NCBI RefSeq assembly: GCF_052857255.1
Contig: NC_135497.1
Coordinates: 544,956,358 to 545,020,357, forward strand
Direction: 5' to 3'
Length of the DNA stretch: 64,000 nt
Origin: Amblyomma americanum
Lineage: Eukaryota > Arthropoda > Arachnida > Ixodida > Ixodidae
A program made the translations under genes and the position numbers. Within the stretch, counting starts at the first letter, position 1, and each line of letters begins with the position of its first letter. Of the stretch, positions 1 to 10,579 are shown one piece after another. Under the pieces are notes generated by a model. That model was given only the letters and a program-made list of their open reading frames with translations. It did no database searches and was not told the origin of the DNA.

Positions 1-667
1 GTGATCTGAACTGACAGTGGTTAAGCGCTCATGAAAGACTGAAGTTCACTGAGCCGTACACAGCGTCCATCACAGATTTCATAATCAGCTTCTTGGTGCT
101 TACTGCTGCTTGGTTTATGATACAGTGCACCGCAACAGACTTTTCATTGACTCCGTGCCTATCAAGCTTCGTTCGCATGGGCCTGTCACACTAAGCCAAC
201 AGTCGGCCGATTGGGCCTGCCAAAACCATGTCGTCATGATGTTTGGCTCTGTCACACTGCGCCGACTAATACAGTCGGCCGACTGTCGGCGTCGGCGCCA
301 GGTCTCCCACAAGAAGGCTGTTAGGCGATGGTCCGCCAACTCCCATGTCACACTAACGAGACAACGTGCGAGACGTTCCGTCGTCTTGGCCCTTTCTCGT
401 TCTCACTCTTCTTTTGACATTTCCTGCTATGCGAAAGTCATGGGCCGGCGCGCATCATTTTTAACTCTTTTAAATAAATCCTACCGTACTAAAACAAACT
501 CTTTAACAATCGTGATTATGAACCTCTATTGAGTGCAGTCGAATGCTGAGCGGCACTTATTGGTGGGTAAGAAGGGCATGCCTCTAAAAATAAATCCAGC
601 CACTTGCGGCTAAACATGACGGGATAGATTATTGAAGGCAAAAATAATAAAATTGAAAAAAGTTCTC

Positions 668-731
668 GACTTCGTGGATTCGAACTAGGAACCGCCGGAA
701 CGCGAAGCTACTGCTACACCCACGACGCCAT
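668..731 (-). repeat. tRNA-like segment (SINE head or tRNA relic)
   Basis: Read on the minus strand, the segment has a box-A-like stretch (GGGTGTAGCAGTAGC) and, about 30 bases on, a good box B (AGTTCGAATCC), the spacing of an RNA polymerase III internal promoter. I cannot form a clean acceptor stem, so a working tRNA gene is unlikely. It lies inside the transposon at 179-2361. Confidence 0.4.
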
Positions 732-1013
732 GGAGAACAGAGTTATTCGCTGGCTTCAGAAGTGTGGATTAGAAGCAGTCCGCAGTGTGACACTCGCGAA
801 AGAAGTAAAGCAGGCGACCCATGTGCGAAAACTCGGCCGGCGTGCTGCACCGGTCACTGCTTGCGAATTGCAGCCTCACTGGAAGCAAGGACACACGGAG
901 CAGCAAGCATCGCTGCGCCGTTCGACTCAAGCACTCGAGCTCAAAGCGCACGCCTTGCCAACCGCATCAGACTGATTGCAGCGTGGCTTGGTGTTTAAGT
1001 TCTCCCCAGAAAA

Positions 1014-2035
1014 GACAAAATAGCCACATTATCGCAAACAATGCTTGCTATAGTCTACAATGATAAAACATGGTTGCGCTCATAGCGAGCTTTCGGAAAC
1101 GGTGCCGACAGCGGTCGCGCAAGGCGACTAACTGCGCTGCTGCCTGGTTGCCCTTGTCGTCGCATCCAAGGTGCAGTGGACGCCGCTTCGCAAGCAGCCT
1201 GCGCTATAATAAAAGGTCCACTTTTAATATCGGTCTTCTTTTAACAGCATATTCTCTCCATAAAATAAAATCATGGTCTATCTCCGCGACGCCTTTGGCT
1301 GCGGAGCTAGCGGACCGCCGCGGGCGCCAGGCGAGCCGGACCGCAACGGCGGGCCTGAGGGAGCTTGCGAGGCCATTCTGACAAGAAATGTTGCTCGTAT
1401 CGAAGCTGTTACTTTTTCCAGCAACTCGGTGGTGATCAACGATCCTCAGAAATGATACATTTTCCTCACTTCTCTGTATCAGCGTTTGTGATTTACGTGA
1501 AAAACAATCTTAAGCTTATTTTTATTACGGCGGTGGAAGGGATCCAGGCTGGCCGGTAGGCGAGCAGGTTCGGTTTACTTCACGTTCGCACCAAAAAAGA
1601 CAAACAGCCATGCTATCAGAAAGGCTGCCTGCTATATTCCAGCAACGGCAGCAGGCCTGCGCAACAGCCTCGCTTTGGGCAACAACGCCGCCTGCGGGAG
1701 CTTCAGGGCGACGAGCTGCGCTGCTTCCCGGCTGCCCTGTTCGTCGCTAAGCCTAGCTGGTTTCGCATCGATGCAACAGCTCAGGCCGCTGCAGAACTAG
1801 CCAGTGTCATAATAAAGGAACTTCGCTTGTCACCCCCTTACTGCCAGCCCGTCCCATAATAAAATAAAGTTAGGCTCACTTTCCGCCACACAATCAGCAG
1901 CGGATCTAGCAGACGGCAGGCGAGCCGCACGAAGCAGCAGCAGCAGCAAGCGGCTATAGATAAAGTTTCCTCGTATCGTAGCTATCACTTCAACCAGCAT
2001 CTTCGCATTGGTCAACGATCCTCAGAAATGATATC
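1014..2035 (+). repeat. Diverged internal direct duplication (two units, offset about 580 bp)
   Basis: Unit 1 (about 1014-1460) and unit 2 (about 1599-2035) share a block starting gacaaa near 1014 and 1599, a central ctgcgctgctkcc block near 1133 and 1712, a cataaaataaa block, and an identical 17-base end, gatcctcagaaatgata, at 1441 and 2017. They form most of the interior of the surrounding transposon. Confidence 0.6.
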
Positions 2036-2517
2036 TTTTCGGGCATTCATCTATCCCAGAGCTTGTTATGAACGTAAACAAACAGTACTATAGCGGAATC
2101 GTGTTCGTGTCTGGTGAATGTTTTTGCTCGGCGACCGATCTCGCGTCGACACGGTCGGCAGACTGGTTTTTTCGGCGTCCCGGGCGTCGAAGCACGTCAC
2201 AATACGAAGACATCTGGTCATCGGACGCGTCGTTGGTGTCGCTGTCGGCCTAGTATGACAGCTTGGTCTGCCACAGACACGATCTGCCGACTCGGTCGGC
2301 CGATCATCGGTGTCGTTGTCGGGTCTGCGTCGGCGTCGTGTCGGGCTAGTGTGACAGGCCCTTTCGCAAACGTCCTACAAGGCCGCTCCTGCTTCGGAGC
2401 ATTGAATGTACACGGTCTGTTGCCACACACACACACCATCCGCTCCCCCTGCAAGCCGGTGTTCAACTACTAATCAATGCACAGGAAGAAGTGGTGGTAC
2501 CGAATGCCTCTTACTAG

Positions 2518-2583
2518 CAAAAGTGGAAGACTTCTTGTTGTTGTAGTATGAGGATAACAACAATAGCAAGTCTTCCACTTTTC
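2518..2583. repeat. Perfect hairpin
   Basis: AAAGTGGAAGACTT near 2520 pairs exactly with AAGTCTTCCACTTT near 2570, and the loop contains further complementary CAACAA/TTGTTG blocks. It sits just upstream of the left Penelope terminal repeat and may mark that element's true boundary or be a small separate insertion. Confidence 0.6.
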
Positions 2584-2593
2584 TGTTTTCTGT

Positions 2594-2875
2594 CCATCTT
2601 ATAAGTTTTTTGTTTTCCTTTTATCTTGCTTTCTTCATGGATGAGCTTCTCTAGAACGCGTAATCTTCCGCGTTAGATTGACGCCACTCATTTTTGTCTG
2701 CAGGTTGTGAGCAGCCTGTACGCCGCTCTTGTTTTTGCATGTAACTATAAGTTCCTTCTGTCAGAAAATAAACCTCAGTTGATAGCGCTCATGTTGTCTC
2801 GTTCCATCGTGAAGTATTTGCTTTTTGCGCTGTTTTTGGCTTGTAACTTCAAGAGCCAACTAGTCCACCAACATG
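2594..2875 (+). repeat. Left terminal direct repeat (PLTR) of Penelope-like element
   Basis: It aligns over about 280 bp with 5225-5500. Shared landmarks in order are CCATCTTAT, a GAGCTTC block, an AGCAGCCTG block, AAATAAACCTCAGTTGA with a polyadenylation-like AATAAA, TCTCGTTC, and TTTTGCGCT followed by TTGTAAC. Penelope-like elements commonly carry such LTR-like direct repeats, and the sequence between the copies encodes Penelope RT and GIY-YIG remnants. Confidence 0.65.
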
Positions 2876-3239
2876 CCCTTCTTCCTTCCTTTTTTCAGAG
2901 ATCATCAGTGTGTGTTACCCTCATCATAGCAGCTACCTGTCGAGCCCGTCTCTGCACCTTCTCTATCAACCACGCCTACCTACCACCGTACGTTGTCCTG
3001 CTGTTTGGGCCTGTTGTGCCATATTTAGGTTGCGGTTTGACGATATACCACATTCTACGCTCGGATTGCTGAAGGCAGGTTCGCTTACTCAAGGATAAAC
3101 TTTCTGTGGCATGCTACATTGGAGCCCCTCTTGGGGGAGCCATCGACCGCTACTCTCGAGAATAACTGTGGATGGCCTCTTAGGTCATCGATTTTTTTTG
3201 GCGGAAGCCCTTCACTTCACTGCCGACGCGCCGCCAGCC

Positions 3240-5150
3240 CCGGTCGCGAACAGGCCAAGATGTTCACCTGATTGGGCCGGATACCCTGCCGAGCCATGTT
3301 AATGATGCTCTGAGGCTCAACCCGAAGTTCAGCATGAAGCCCAGTGTTGGCAATGCAGAAATGGGGTCGCTGGTAAGAGGTTCTGCCTCCAAGGATGCAA
3401 GAGATAAACTGGAAAAATGCATTGTGGAAGGCATTGATGTCTTACCAAGAGATGTGCATTCTAAGGCGCGAGTGGCGGTCGGTTCCGCAGCGGCCAGCCT
3501 TCGTTTTGCCGACCTCAAGCTGGTTGAGTCTGATAAGGAAGGAGGATTTGTCGTCCTTTCCAAGGCTGAGTACCAGCACCGAGCCAGTTAGGCCATCAAC
3601 AGCAACTTCGTCCAGGTCCAGGTGAATCCGCCAAAAGTGTGAAGTGCCGCAGCGAGACTGTGCGACGACAGGGGAATAACCAAGATGGCTACCTCCATAA
3701 GAAAGAGTGACGATCGTAGACTTGCAGTTTTCTTTTCATTAGAGACTTAGAAGGAAGGTGAACCTTTTCGCGCAATTGTGTACCTCCAACGTCCTCTGCT
3801 GCCTTTTCTTATTCAGGAACCTTGCTTTATTCGCAACGCTCACGTGGTTCCAAGATTCCTGAGAGTCAGCCCAAAGGGACTGACACCATGTCCATTGATA
3901 TCTAGGATCTCTACTATTCTTTCCATATGCCTTGTTATGCGACGCAGTGAACGCAGTCATTTAGATGTACGGGGCTATTACATTCCAGAATGACTGCGGC
4001 ATCAACATAGCCTTTTTCCTTTAGCTCATGTAGTAGTATCTGCAGTCCACATTCGTAGATTAGGAGGACCAGCTTTTCGTCTAAAAAGAACGGTCTGCGT
4101 TGGGTCATCTATCACCACGGCCCTTAGCGAGGTATTCCTCGCACGTTACGACAGACAGCTAGCTGATGTTCTTCCGCACAGAGGCGTCGTCAAAGTGTTC
4201 CGATTTGTTGAAGACGTTATAACACTTTACGGAGGGCAACGTCCGGAGTCAGACCATGACTTCAGAACGATTTTCAACCTATTTTCTGACACAATAAATC
4301 CTCTCAAGGCAACCAAACAAGCATCTAATAGAGGGCAAATTCGTTTTCTTGACCTCCGACTAATGTCCCTTCCAGACCACGTATGCTGGCGGCATGAACC
4401 GCGCTCAAAAAAGCAACTACTTCCATTCGCCTCGTAGCATTCCAAGCTGGTGAAACGTGGCACTGTCAAGCACGTTATGAAGAGTGCAGGCGACAGGTCC
4501 TGTGAGCATGAAGTCTGCTCGAGTCTTCGCGGCCAGGTGCAAAGGCGCGAATCGGCAGCGTACCCCACCCATCTGTTGCGGCACATTGCGGATGTTTTAT
4601 TGAGATAACTTCCGGTCAACTGTTATACCAAGGCAAGAGGCGGTACTGAGGCCAAGACGGCGGTAATCCTGTATGTAGACCAGTTCTCGCATAGGCTAAA
4701 GAAGATTGTAGGCCATATAGGAATGCGCTTTGTATTATCGGCCCCGAACAAGCTTTCTCAGCTTTGCCGCAGGGTACCAAGAAGAGGATTGTGGAGTGCT
4801 CTAAAAAGCGCAAGGGCCCCTTCATTGCATGCAGGACCGTAGTCGTCTACATGATTCCCCTCTCTTGGGGCAGGTGGTACGTAGGCCAGACCGGCCCTTG
4901 CATAAATAAGATTTTCTGGAACATAAGAACGACCTCAGGACTGGAACCGGAAGTAATATGGATGTACACTGTGCGTCATGCGAAGGCTGCCACCCATAGT
5001 TTGACCGGTGCGGTTTGTTAAGGCGCTAGAAAGAAAAATGCACGCGAAATTTACGAGGTGTTGTGAATTCACAAGACTGGGCAGGCTTGTGTCAGCCCCC
5101 CTTCTATCGCACTGAACTAAAAAGATCTTGCCTTCCTTAGGTACCATTTT
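3240..5150 (+). pseudogene. Penelope-like element polyprotein (RT + GIY-YIG endonuclease), broken
   Basis: The N-terminal part (3320-3591) reads KFSMKPSVGNAEMGSLVRG followed by a long charged helix, as upstream of Penelope reverse transcriptases. At 4195-4437 the catalytic block is FRFVEDVITLY, where active relatives have FRYVDD, so one catalytic aspartate is replaced by glutamate. It is followed by the conserved IRFLDLRL block. At 4845-4915 a GIY-YIG nuclease signature is visible (VVYMIPLS, then WYVGQTG). Active proteins of this kind prime on nicked DNA, with RT and nuclease in one chain. Here the frame is interrupted many times between 3600 and 5150, and the middle of the RT is lost. The element lies between the direct repeats at 2594-2875 and 5225-5500. 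Penelope membership is firm; inactivity is clear. Confidence 0.8.
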
Positions 5151-5224
5151 AATCCGCATTGATCAGCCTATGCGTGTACTTTCATTGCAGTCTAATGCGT
5201 AGCTTTTATCCTTTTGCGTGTTCC

Positions 5225-5500
5225 CCATCTTATGCGCAGCTTTTATCCTTTTGCATTTATCCTGTTTTCTTGACGGCTGAGCTTCGCTCCAACGCATTAT
5301 CTTCTTTAAAACGACACCTTTCATTCTTGCCTGCTGATTATCAGCAGCCTGCACTGTGCTGTTGGTTTTTTGTATGTGACTGTATGTTTCTTATATCTGA
5401 AAATAAACCTCAGTTGACAGTCAGTGTTCGTGTTCTCTCGTTCTCTCGTCAAATGTTTGGCTTTTGCGCTTTTTCAATTTGTAACTCTGCACCCTCCTGT
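5225..5500 (+). repeat. Right terminal direct repeat (PLTR) of Penelope-like element
   Basis: This is the second copy of the repeat at 2594-2875. It contains AAATAAACCTCAGTTGACAG, a likely polyadenylation signal region. Just upstream, the phrase gcttttatccttttgc is duplicated (near 5201 and 5239), suggesting a small tandem expansion of the repeat edge. Confidence 0.65.
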
Positions 5501-5581
5501 CGTCTTCGTCCAGCAGACTGCGGTACCCACAGTTCGTAACCCAAACGTAGCGTACGTGGAGCTTCTGATGATGACTACACG

Positions 5582-6400
5582 TTGGCTGCGATGGGCTCCT
5601 ATAGCTACTGCACGTTTATTGAGTCGCACCACCTTAAAACAAAGTGGTGCAGAACCCCAACAGCATGTGAATCACCTAAAGAGACTGTCGAGAAACCATG
5701 GGAGTTCTCCGTGACCTTAGTGCCAACAACGGCGACAGGTAATCTAAATGCCATAAAAAGACAGCAGCTGACCACGTTCTTCGACCAGGCGGTTACGGGA
5801 CAAGTCCGAGTTGTCAGAATCAACGCTGTAAAAAAACAATGACCGTAGATGTGAAGTCCCTGGCATCTGTGAGCAAGCTGAAATTGTTATGATTGGTGAC
5901 ATGCTAGTCAGCTCCTTTCATAATGATGGAAAAGAAACTACCACTGGAGTCATTGCAGAAGTAGACCCAGAGATAAATGACAGTGACCTCCGGACGCTGA
6001 TCAATTCTTCGACCTGGATCGTCGACGTCCATCGTCTGGGTGGTTCTAAGTGCGTAAAGTAAGCTTTTGAACCTGACTCCCTCACATCCCACGTTAGGGG
6101 GGGGGGGGGGCTATGTGGGGCATCCTGTCCGTCTGTAGTTTGGCAGGCCTGTGCAGTGCAACAAATACAACAAGGTTCGACATGTGAGTGCAGTTTGCAG
6201 AAACGAGGTATCTTTCCGTAGATGCGACGGGAAGCACCAGCATGAAACTTGACAAACGGAGACTATTAACTGCGCTGACTGCTCAGGTGCGTATGAAGCG
6301 ATGGCTAAAGACTGTCCGGATGTGAAGAACGAAATGCTTATGCTGAAGAAGGTCGCGAAAGAAAAGTAAACGCATTAAGAAGCGGCTGCGCTTATTCGTC
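5582..6400 (+). pseudogene. LINE ORF1 (zinc-knuckle RNA-binding protein), broken
   Basis: The reading begins near 5582. After a few stops, the stretch from about 5885 to 6090 gives a continuous segment with ETTTGVIAEVDPEINDSDL and VDVHRLGGSKCVKVSFE, the RNA-binding fold seen in ORF1 proteins of I/Jockey-type LINEs. Zinc-knuckle remnants follow at about 6150-6340, including FRRCDGKHQHET and CADCSGAYEAMAKDCPDVK. Some knuckle cysteines are lost and a run of 10 G at 6099-6108 shifts the frame. ORF1 normally coats the LINE transcript for retrotransposition. The ORF2 remnant follows 470 bp downstream on the same strand, so the two are one element. Confidence 0.65.
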
Positions 6401-6859
6401 GACGCAAGCGTCGCCCCTGATGTCGACGCGCGGAGTTGTGAACCAAGCCTAGTGTAGATAAACCAACGTCGCAGCTAGCGTCAACTCAATCTCCACAGCG
6501 ACATGAGCCTAAAAAACCTACTACGCCTGCTGCAGTCGCACAAGTCATCGCGAAGGCTCAGTGAGATGCCATAGTAATATCGGCCTCCCCTGATGTCGAA
6601 CGGCCTGCTCTACTATCAAGATCCGTCAACGTGGCACGCCCCAGTTGGCTTGCAACTCCAGATGACAACATCAATAAGCCCAAAAATCAGCAGGTGAAAG
6701 ACATGCTGAAATACTTAATTCGATGCTGGTGCTGCTGTATGGCGTGAGCTCTCCAAAAGCTACAATTGTTTCATTTTCAATGCACTTGAGCCTCTCTTGA
6801 CGGTGCTGCAGTAATTCACTAGTGCGCGACAAACAGAAAACTAATCTGTGACTTTGTCT

Positions 6860-7868
6860 ATGCACACGCACCGCAGTGCAGTGATGCAGTGGAATGCCCG
6901 AGCCGTGCGTGGACACCTCAACGACTTCCGACAAAGCGTCCGTCGGTACCGCTTCCCACTAATTGTGATATGAGAGCTCAACATGCCTTCCACATTCCGC
7001 CTTTCTGGCTGTGAACTGCTGAGGTCTCGACAAGAAGATGAAACTAGCAAAGCGCTGTTGTGCGTAAGCCAAGATAAAGCTCACATCCGTCAAGTTGTAC
7101 AGCCACACAGAACGAACAACTACATTGCCCTGACATCAACTCTAAAAGCAGGAGTCTTCTCTCTAATCGGCTGCTACATTTCACCAAGAAGTGACATTGA
7201 CTTTTCCTTCCTATCTTCAGCCATCCAGTCTGGCACGGCTCCGCATATTACTGAGGGTAACTTCAATGCTCATCACCCTCAGTGGGAAAGTGCCTTAATT
7301 GGTAACAAAGGTAGAGACCTGGCCGACTTTATGCATACTCAGGATTTCGTCGATATAAGAAATGGAAGCAGCAGTGGAGGCAGTTCTGTTCGTCGCTCGA
7401 TCCTCACGAGCGTCTATCGCGAATTTTCAATTTCTGAAATTTGCGTTCACCTCCGTGAAAAAGAACCCTTTCAGTGCCCTTGCCCATTACCAACGCCGCA
7501 CTGAAACAAAGGCAGCGGATGATTGTTGCAAAACGGTCGTGGACACAGCTCAGGCATCATTATCTCATTATCAACTTCGGAGGTTTCTCGCCACCTCCGC
7601 ACCACGAGTACTACGACTTGCTCTTCGCGATGCGTCTTAGAAGCCACTCTTTCTTCATGTAGGCATTATAGTCTTCACATTGTCCTGATGCATTTCTTAC
7701 TCAGCTCTCTCACCATGGTGTGGATCGTCGATCTGCGCAGCTTAATTACTGCAATGACACATGGGTTACCAATAATTTCCCAGAACATTGGACGATCAGC
7801 CATCTGGTTGCTCGTCTGAAGGCTGGAAAGCCTCCATCTCATCACAACCATCTATCATACAACCTTTG
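6860..7868 (+). pseudogene. LINE ORF2 (APE endonuclease and start of RT), truncated by mariner
   Basis: The frame starts near 6860 with VMQWNARAVRGHLNDF, the endonuclease N-terminus of I/Jockey-type LINEs. One stop follows (near 6970), then an open stretch to 7504 with GCYISPRSDIDF and EGNFNAHHPQWES; the latter is the GDFNAHHPxWG motif with its aspartate region altered. At 7780-7866, SHLVARLKAGKPPSHHNHLS is the conserved entry to the reverse transcriptase. The sequence then stops at the mariner boundary, and nothing on the other side continues it, so most of the RT is missing. It is the partner of the ORF1 at 5582-6400. Recognition is good; the protein is dead. Confidence 0.7.
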
Positions 7869-7870
7869 TC

Positions 7871-9022
7871 CGTAAAGTTCCGAGACTGAGCGCATTAAAA
7901 AAATGCGTTTAACATTGAAATAATTTGTGCAGCACCCTTTCGAAATAGTCTCCCTTGCAGTCTTTAGTGTACACATCTCCCAACGCTTCTTGAGGTCTTG
8001 GAAACAAATTAAAAACGCTTTTTCGCCAGGGCTGTCTGCTCCTTTGTCGTGGCGTTTAGAATGGCCTCAATGCTCCCAATTCAGTAATCTTTTAGGACTC
8101 TATTCACACAAGGAAACAGGAAAAAATCGCATGGGGTGAGGTCAGGCGAGTGTGGCGGATGAGAAGTACAGTAATGCTGTATTTGACGAGAAATTGTATC
8201 ACGCTGAGAGCAGTGTGCGGCCTTGTGTTATTGTGGAGAACACTCCATTGTCCAGATGCCCATAAGTCAGGGCGGCGGCGTTCCAGTCCGTCACGCATGT
8301 GTTGGAGCACGCGGATATAAAATTCTTGATTCACCGTCTGCCCTTGTGGGACGAAGTCATGGTGTATGACACCTCTGGCATCGAAAAAAAACTATCAGAT
8401 TCGCCTTTGTTTTGGTCTTCTGTCGTCGCACCTTTCTCAACGCCGGAGAGCTTGTGGACCGCCATTCGGCGCTCTGCCTCTTTGTTTGAGGATCGTATTG
8501 AAAACATCATGTTTCGTCTTCAGCAATGATGCTGACGACGAATGCAGCATCCTTCTCTGCCTCGGAGAGAAAATCAGCGCTCACTGATGCCCGCTTGTCC
8601 TTATGGTCCTTTGTTAGGAAGTGCGGCGCAAGTCTGGCATTCAGTTTTCGTTTCCCCAAGTTCTCAGGCAAAATTTGGTGGCATGTTGTCTTACTAATGC
8701 CGAAAGTAGCAGACCGCAATGGTGCGGTTTTGTACGATTTGCCTGGTCTGAACCACGTTGTTTTCATTCCGTGAGGTTGAAGCGCGCCCCTACCTTGTGT
8801 CATCTTTCACCGACGTTCTCCCCAAAAACGAACCTTTTGTGCCACTCGAAAACACGTGCCCGCAATAATGTCTCGTTGCAATAAGCGTCACGAAGGAGCT
8901 CATACATGTGTGTGGCTATCTTGCCAAGCTTCACACAGAATCTTACGTTTTCACGCTATTCGAGGTGAACATCCATCTCTCCACATTCTCTCACAGTAGA
9001 ATGCGCCGACTAGTGACAACTT
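7871..9022 (-). pseudogene. Mariner-family transposase, broken
   Basis: Read on the minus strand, the N-terminal helix-turn-helix region (about 8990-8780) gives FCVKLGKIATHMYELLRDA and VFEWHKRF. Next come LGKRKLNARLAPHFLT and, at 8507, SIIAEDET, the first catalytic block. At 8104-8334 NQEFYIRVLQHMRDGLERRR is clear. The second catalytic block reads LHNNTRPHTAL where active mariners have HDNAxxHTA, so that aspartate is replaced. The C-terminal KKRWE block lies near 7980. Stops and frameshifts occur throughout. The ends look like imperfect inverted repeats: CCGTAAAGTT at 7871 against CCATAAGTT at 9022 inward, both followed by GCGCATT. It sits inside the RT of the LINE at 6860-7868. Confidence 0.8.
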
Positions 9023-9945
9023 ATGGATGGATGGATGGATGGATACGGCTGAACCCTTTACATCGGGCGGTGACTCAAGCCACCTAGCCATGTCTTGTGA
9101 AATTTTACTCCTGTCTTGCTTTTAGCCACCAATCAGATAACCTTCGCTTGGTTACTTCTAACCTCTTAAAATCCACTTTCCCTTCACTATCCCTAAACCC
9201 CAATGCCTTGGGTAAGTCAGCCCCGCTGCCTTCCACTGTAGGGTGAAGCCCTTTACAGAAAAGTATCAAGTGTTCAGCCGTTTCCTCCTCCTCTCCGCAC
9301 GCAATGCACAAAGTGTCTATCTCCTGGTACCTGACTCTATACTTCTTAGTCCGCAAAACTCCAGTCCTGGCCTCAAACAACAAAGAACTTCCCCTACAAT
9401 TATCATAGATATTTTCTTTGACAATTTCCTGTTTAAAGGTCCGGTATGTTTCTAGTGCCGATTTCGTCAGCATCCCTGTTTTCCACAAAGCTCTCTCTGT
9501 TCCTTTAACCTTTTTCTTAACCGATAATTGCTGATTTGCCCCCTTACTGCTGTCCAGATATTTGCTTGTCAATTTTCTAGTTCGCTTTCTCCATTTCGTG
9601 TCAACATTCTTTATATACAGGTATCTGAAAACTTTCCTAGCCCACCGCTTTTCCTCCATCCTTCTCAAACGTTCCTCAAATGCTATCTTACTGCTAGCCT
9701 CTCTGCTCTCGAAAGACGCCCATCCCATATCACCCTGTACCCCCTGATTTGGTGTATTGCCATGTGCTCCCAAAGCTAACCTCCCTACTCCCCGTTGCCT
9801 AATTTCCAGCCTTGCTTGAACATCTGGCCTCATACACAGGACCGCATTCCCGAAGGTCAGGCTAGGGACCATCACCCCTTTCCAGATCCCTCTTACCACC
9901 TCATACCTATTGTAATTCCACAGTGCCCTATTTTTCTACATATAT
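9023..9945 (-). mobile_element. 5'-truncated LINE copy with (ATGG)n 3' tail
   Basis: The minus-strand 3' end is a short (ATGG)n run at 9023-9044, followed inward by a 3' UTR that is nearly identical to the one at 33421-33490. Homology to the larger copy at 33421-36995 continues to about 9945 and then stops, so the 5' part is missing, the usual outcome of target-primed integration. The tail abuts the mariner boundary directly. Confidence 0.75.
9105..9899 (-). CDS. C-terminal part of LINE ORF2 (post-RT domain with CCHC), open fragment
   Basis: This is 264 codons without a stop. It covers the region after the reverse transcriptase core: VRGIWKGVMVPSLTFGNAVL, then a basic helical stretch with ARKVFRYLYIKNVDTKWRKR, and near residue 200 a CCHC motif, CIACGEEEETAEHLILFC, of the kind found at the C-termini of LINE ORF2 proteins, where it is thought to help nucleic-acid binding. 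The second copy at 34513-35397 matches it closely and shows that the YADD-bearing RT should precede it. The start chosen is only the first ATG inside a truncated element, so no functional protein is implied. Confidence 0.7.
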   Translation of the reverse strand: MVRGIWKGVMVPSLTFGNAVLCMRPDVQARLEIRQRGVGRLALGAHGNTPNQGVQGDMGWASFESREASSKIAFEERLRRMEEKRWARKVFRYLYIKNVDTKWRKRTRKLTSKYLDSSKGANQQLSVKKKVKGTERALWKTGMLTKSALETYRTFKQEIVKENIYDNCRGSSLLFEARTGVLRTKKYRVRYQEIDTLCIACGEEEETAEHLILFCKGLHPTVEGSGADLPKALGFRDSEGKVDFKRLEVTKRRLSDWWLKARQE

Positions 9946-10126
9946 TTTTCTACATATAGTGCCATCTAGAGGCTGCCACAGCAATTAACATAAATAGCTC
10001 AGGTTAGTTCACAAAGATGGCGCTACAAATACACACCAACATTTGTTTTGGAGAATAATTTCTAGAGAAGAAAATAAATCAGTCTCGATACTTTACGTGC
10101 AAAGGCTGTATATCTTATTATTACTG

Positions 10127-10279
10127 GGTTACTGGGTTAATTCAGCAGCAGCAACGATAGGCCGTACACAGAAGTCACACCAGAAACCAGCGCTAGCACT
10201 AGCTGTAGCGTCCTTGTCGTCGTCGACTGCCCAGCGACAGAACAACGTCCTCTTCGCTTCGTGCCTCTGTACCGTGACA
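10127..10279 (-). repeat. Gypsy LTR (3' LTR of a minus-strand element)
   Basis: It aligns with the repeats at 10580-10731 and 31903-32052. The landmarks are GTTACTGGGTTAATTCAGCA at one end, CTAGCACTAGCT in the middle, GCCCAGCGACAGAACAACGT, and CGTGACA at the other end (a decayed CGTAACA). It is followed on its right by a C-rich run, the minus-strand polypurine tract, and then the pol tail. Confidence 0.7.
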
Positions 10280-10282
10280 CTA

Positions 10283-10575
10283 TCCTCCCCCCCCCCCCCC
10301 CTCCGCCCCTCGGGAGAAGGCAAAGTCCCGGGGTGGCCTAGGGATGTGCGTGTGTGAGTAGTAGGGTTTAAGACGGGCGAGGTGCACAAGCTGTGTGGAG
10401 GGGCCAAGGAAAGAGAGTGGGGGTGCAGCGGCGTGAGTTCGTAGGTCGGTTAGGACTTGGCAGGCTGGTTCACAGCCGGGAGGCGCGGATCAGGAACTCA
10501 CGGCCGACGACCACGGCTGACATCGGACGCCGAAGCTCCAGAAAGAGGATGGGGATGATATTCCGCGCCTATAAC
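10283..10575 (-). pseudogene. 3' end of Gypsy pol plus polypurine tract
   Basis: Read on the minus strand, the sequence ends a Gypsy polyprotein: TYELTPLHP, then VHLARLKPYY, the typical closing block of the integrase C-terminal region. A purine run (minus-strand GGAGG-G(14)) lies next to the LTR at 10127-10279, where the polypurine tract that primes plus-strand DNA synthesis is expected. At least one stop interrupts it. Only about 100 codons remain. Confidence 0.6.
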
Positions 10576-10579
10576 TAAA

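Larger units (their letters stand above)
179..2361. mobile_element. Non-autonomous DNA transposon with 15-bp TIRs
   Basis: The left end GGGCCTGTCACACTA (179-193) is the exact reverse complement of the right end (2347-2361). The flanking 8-mers gttcgcat (171-178) and tttcgcaa (2362-2369) agree at 6 of 8 positions, as expected for an old 8-bp target duplication. TGTCACAC-like motifs recur just inside both ends (near 249, 345, and inverted near 2252), together with many short tcggccga palindromes, a layout typical of subterminal transposase-binding repeats. No transposase is encoded; the short open frames inside are not recognisable. The 8-bp duplication would fit hAT, but the superfamily is not settled. 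Confidence 0.7.

Noticed and set aside
668..731. Functional tRNA gene
   Set aside because: Box A and box B are present but the acceptor stem does not pair; a SINE head or relic is more likely.
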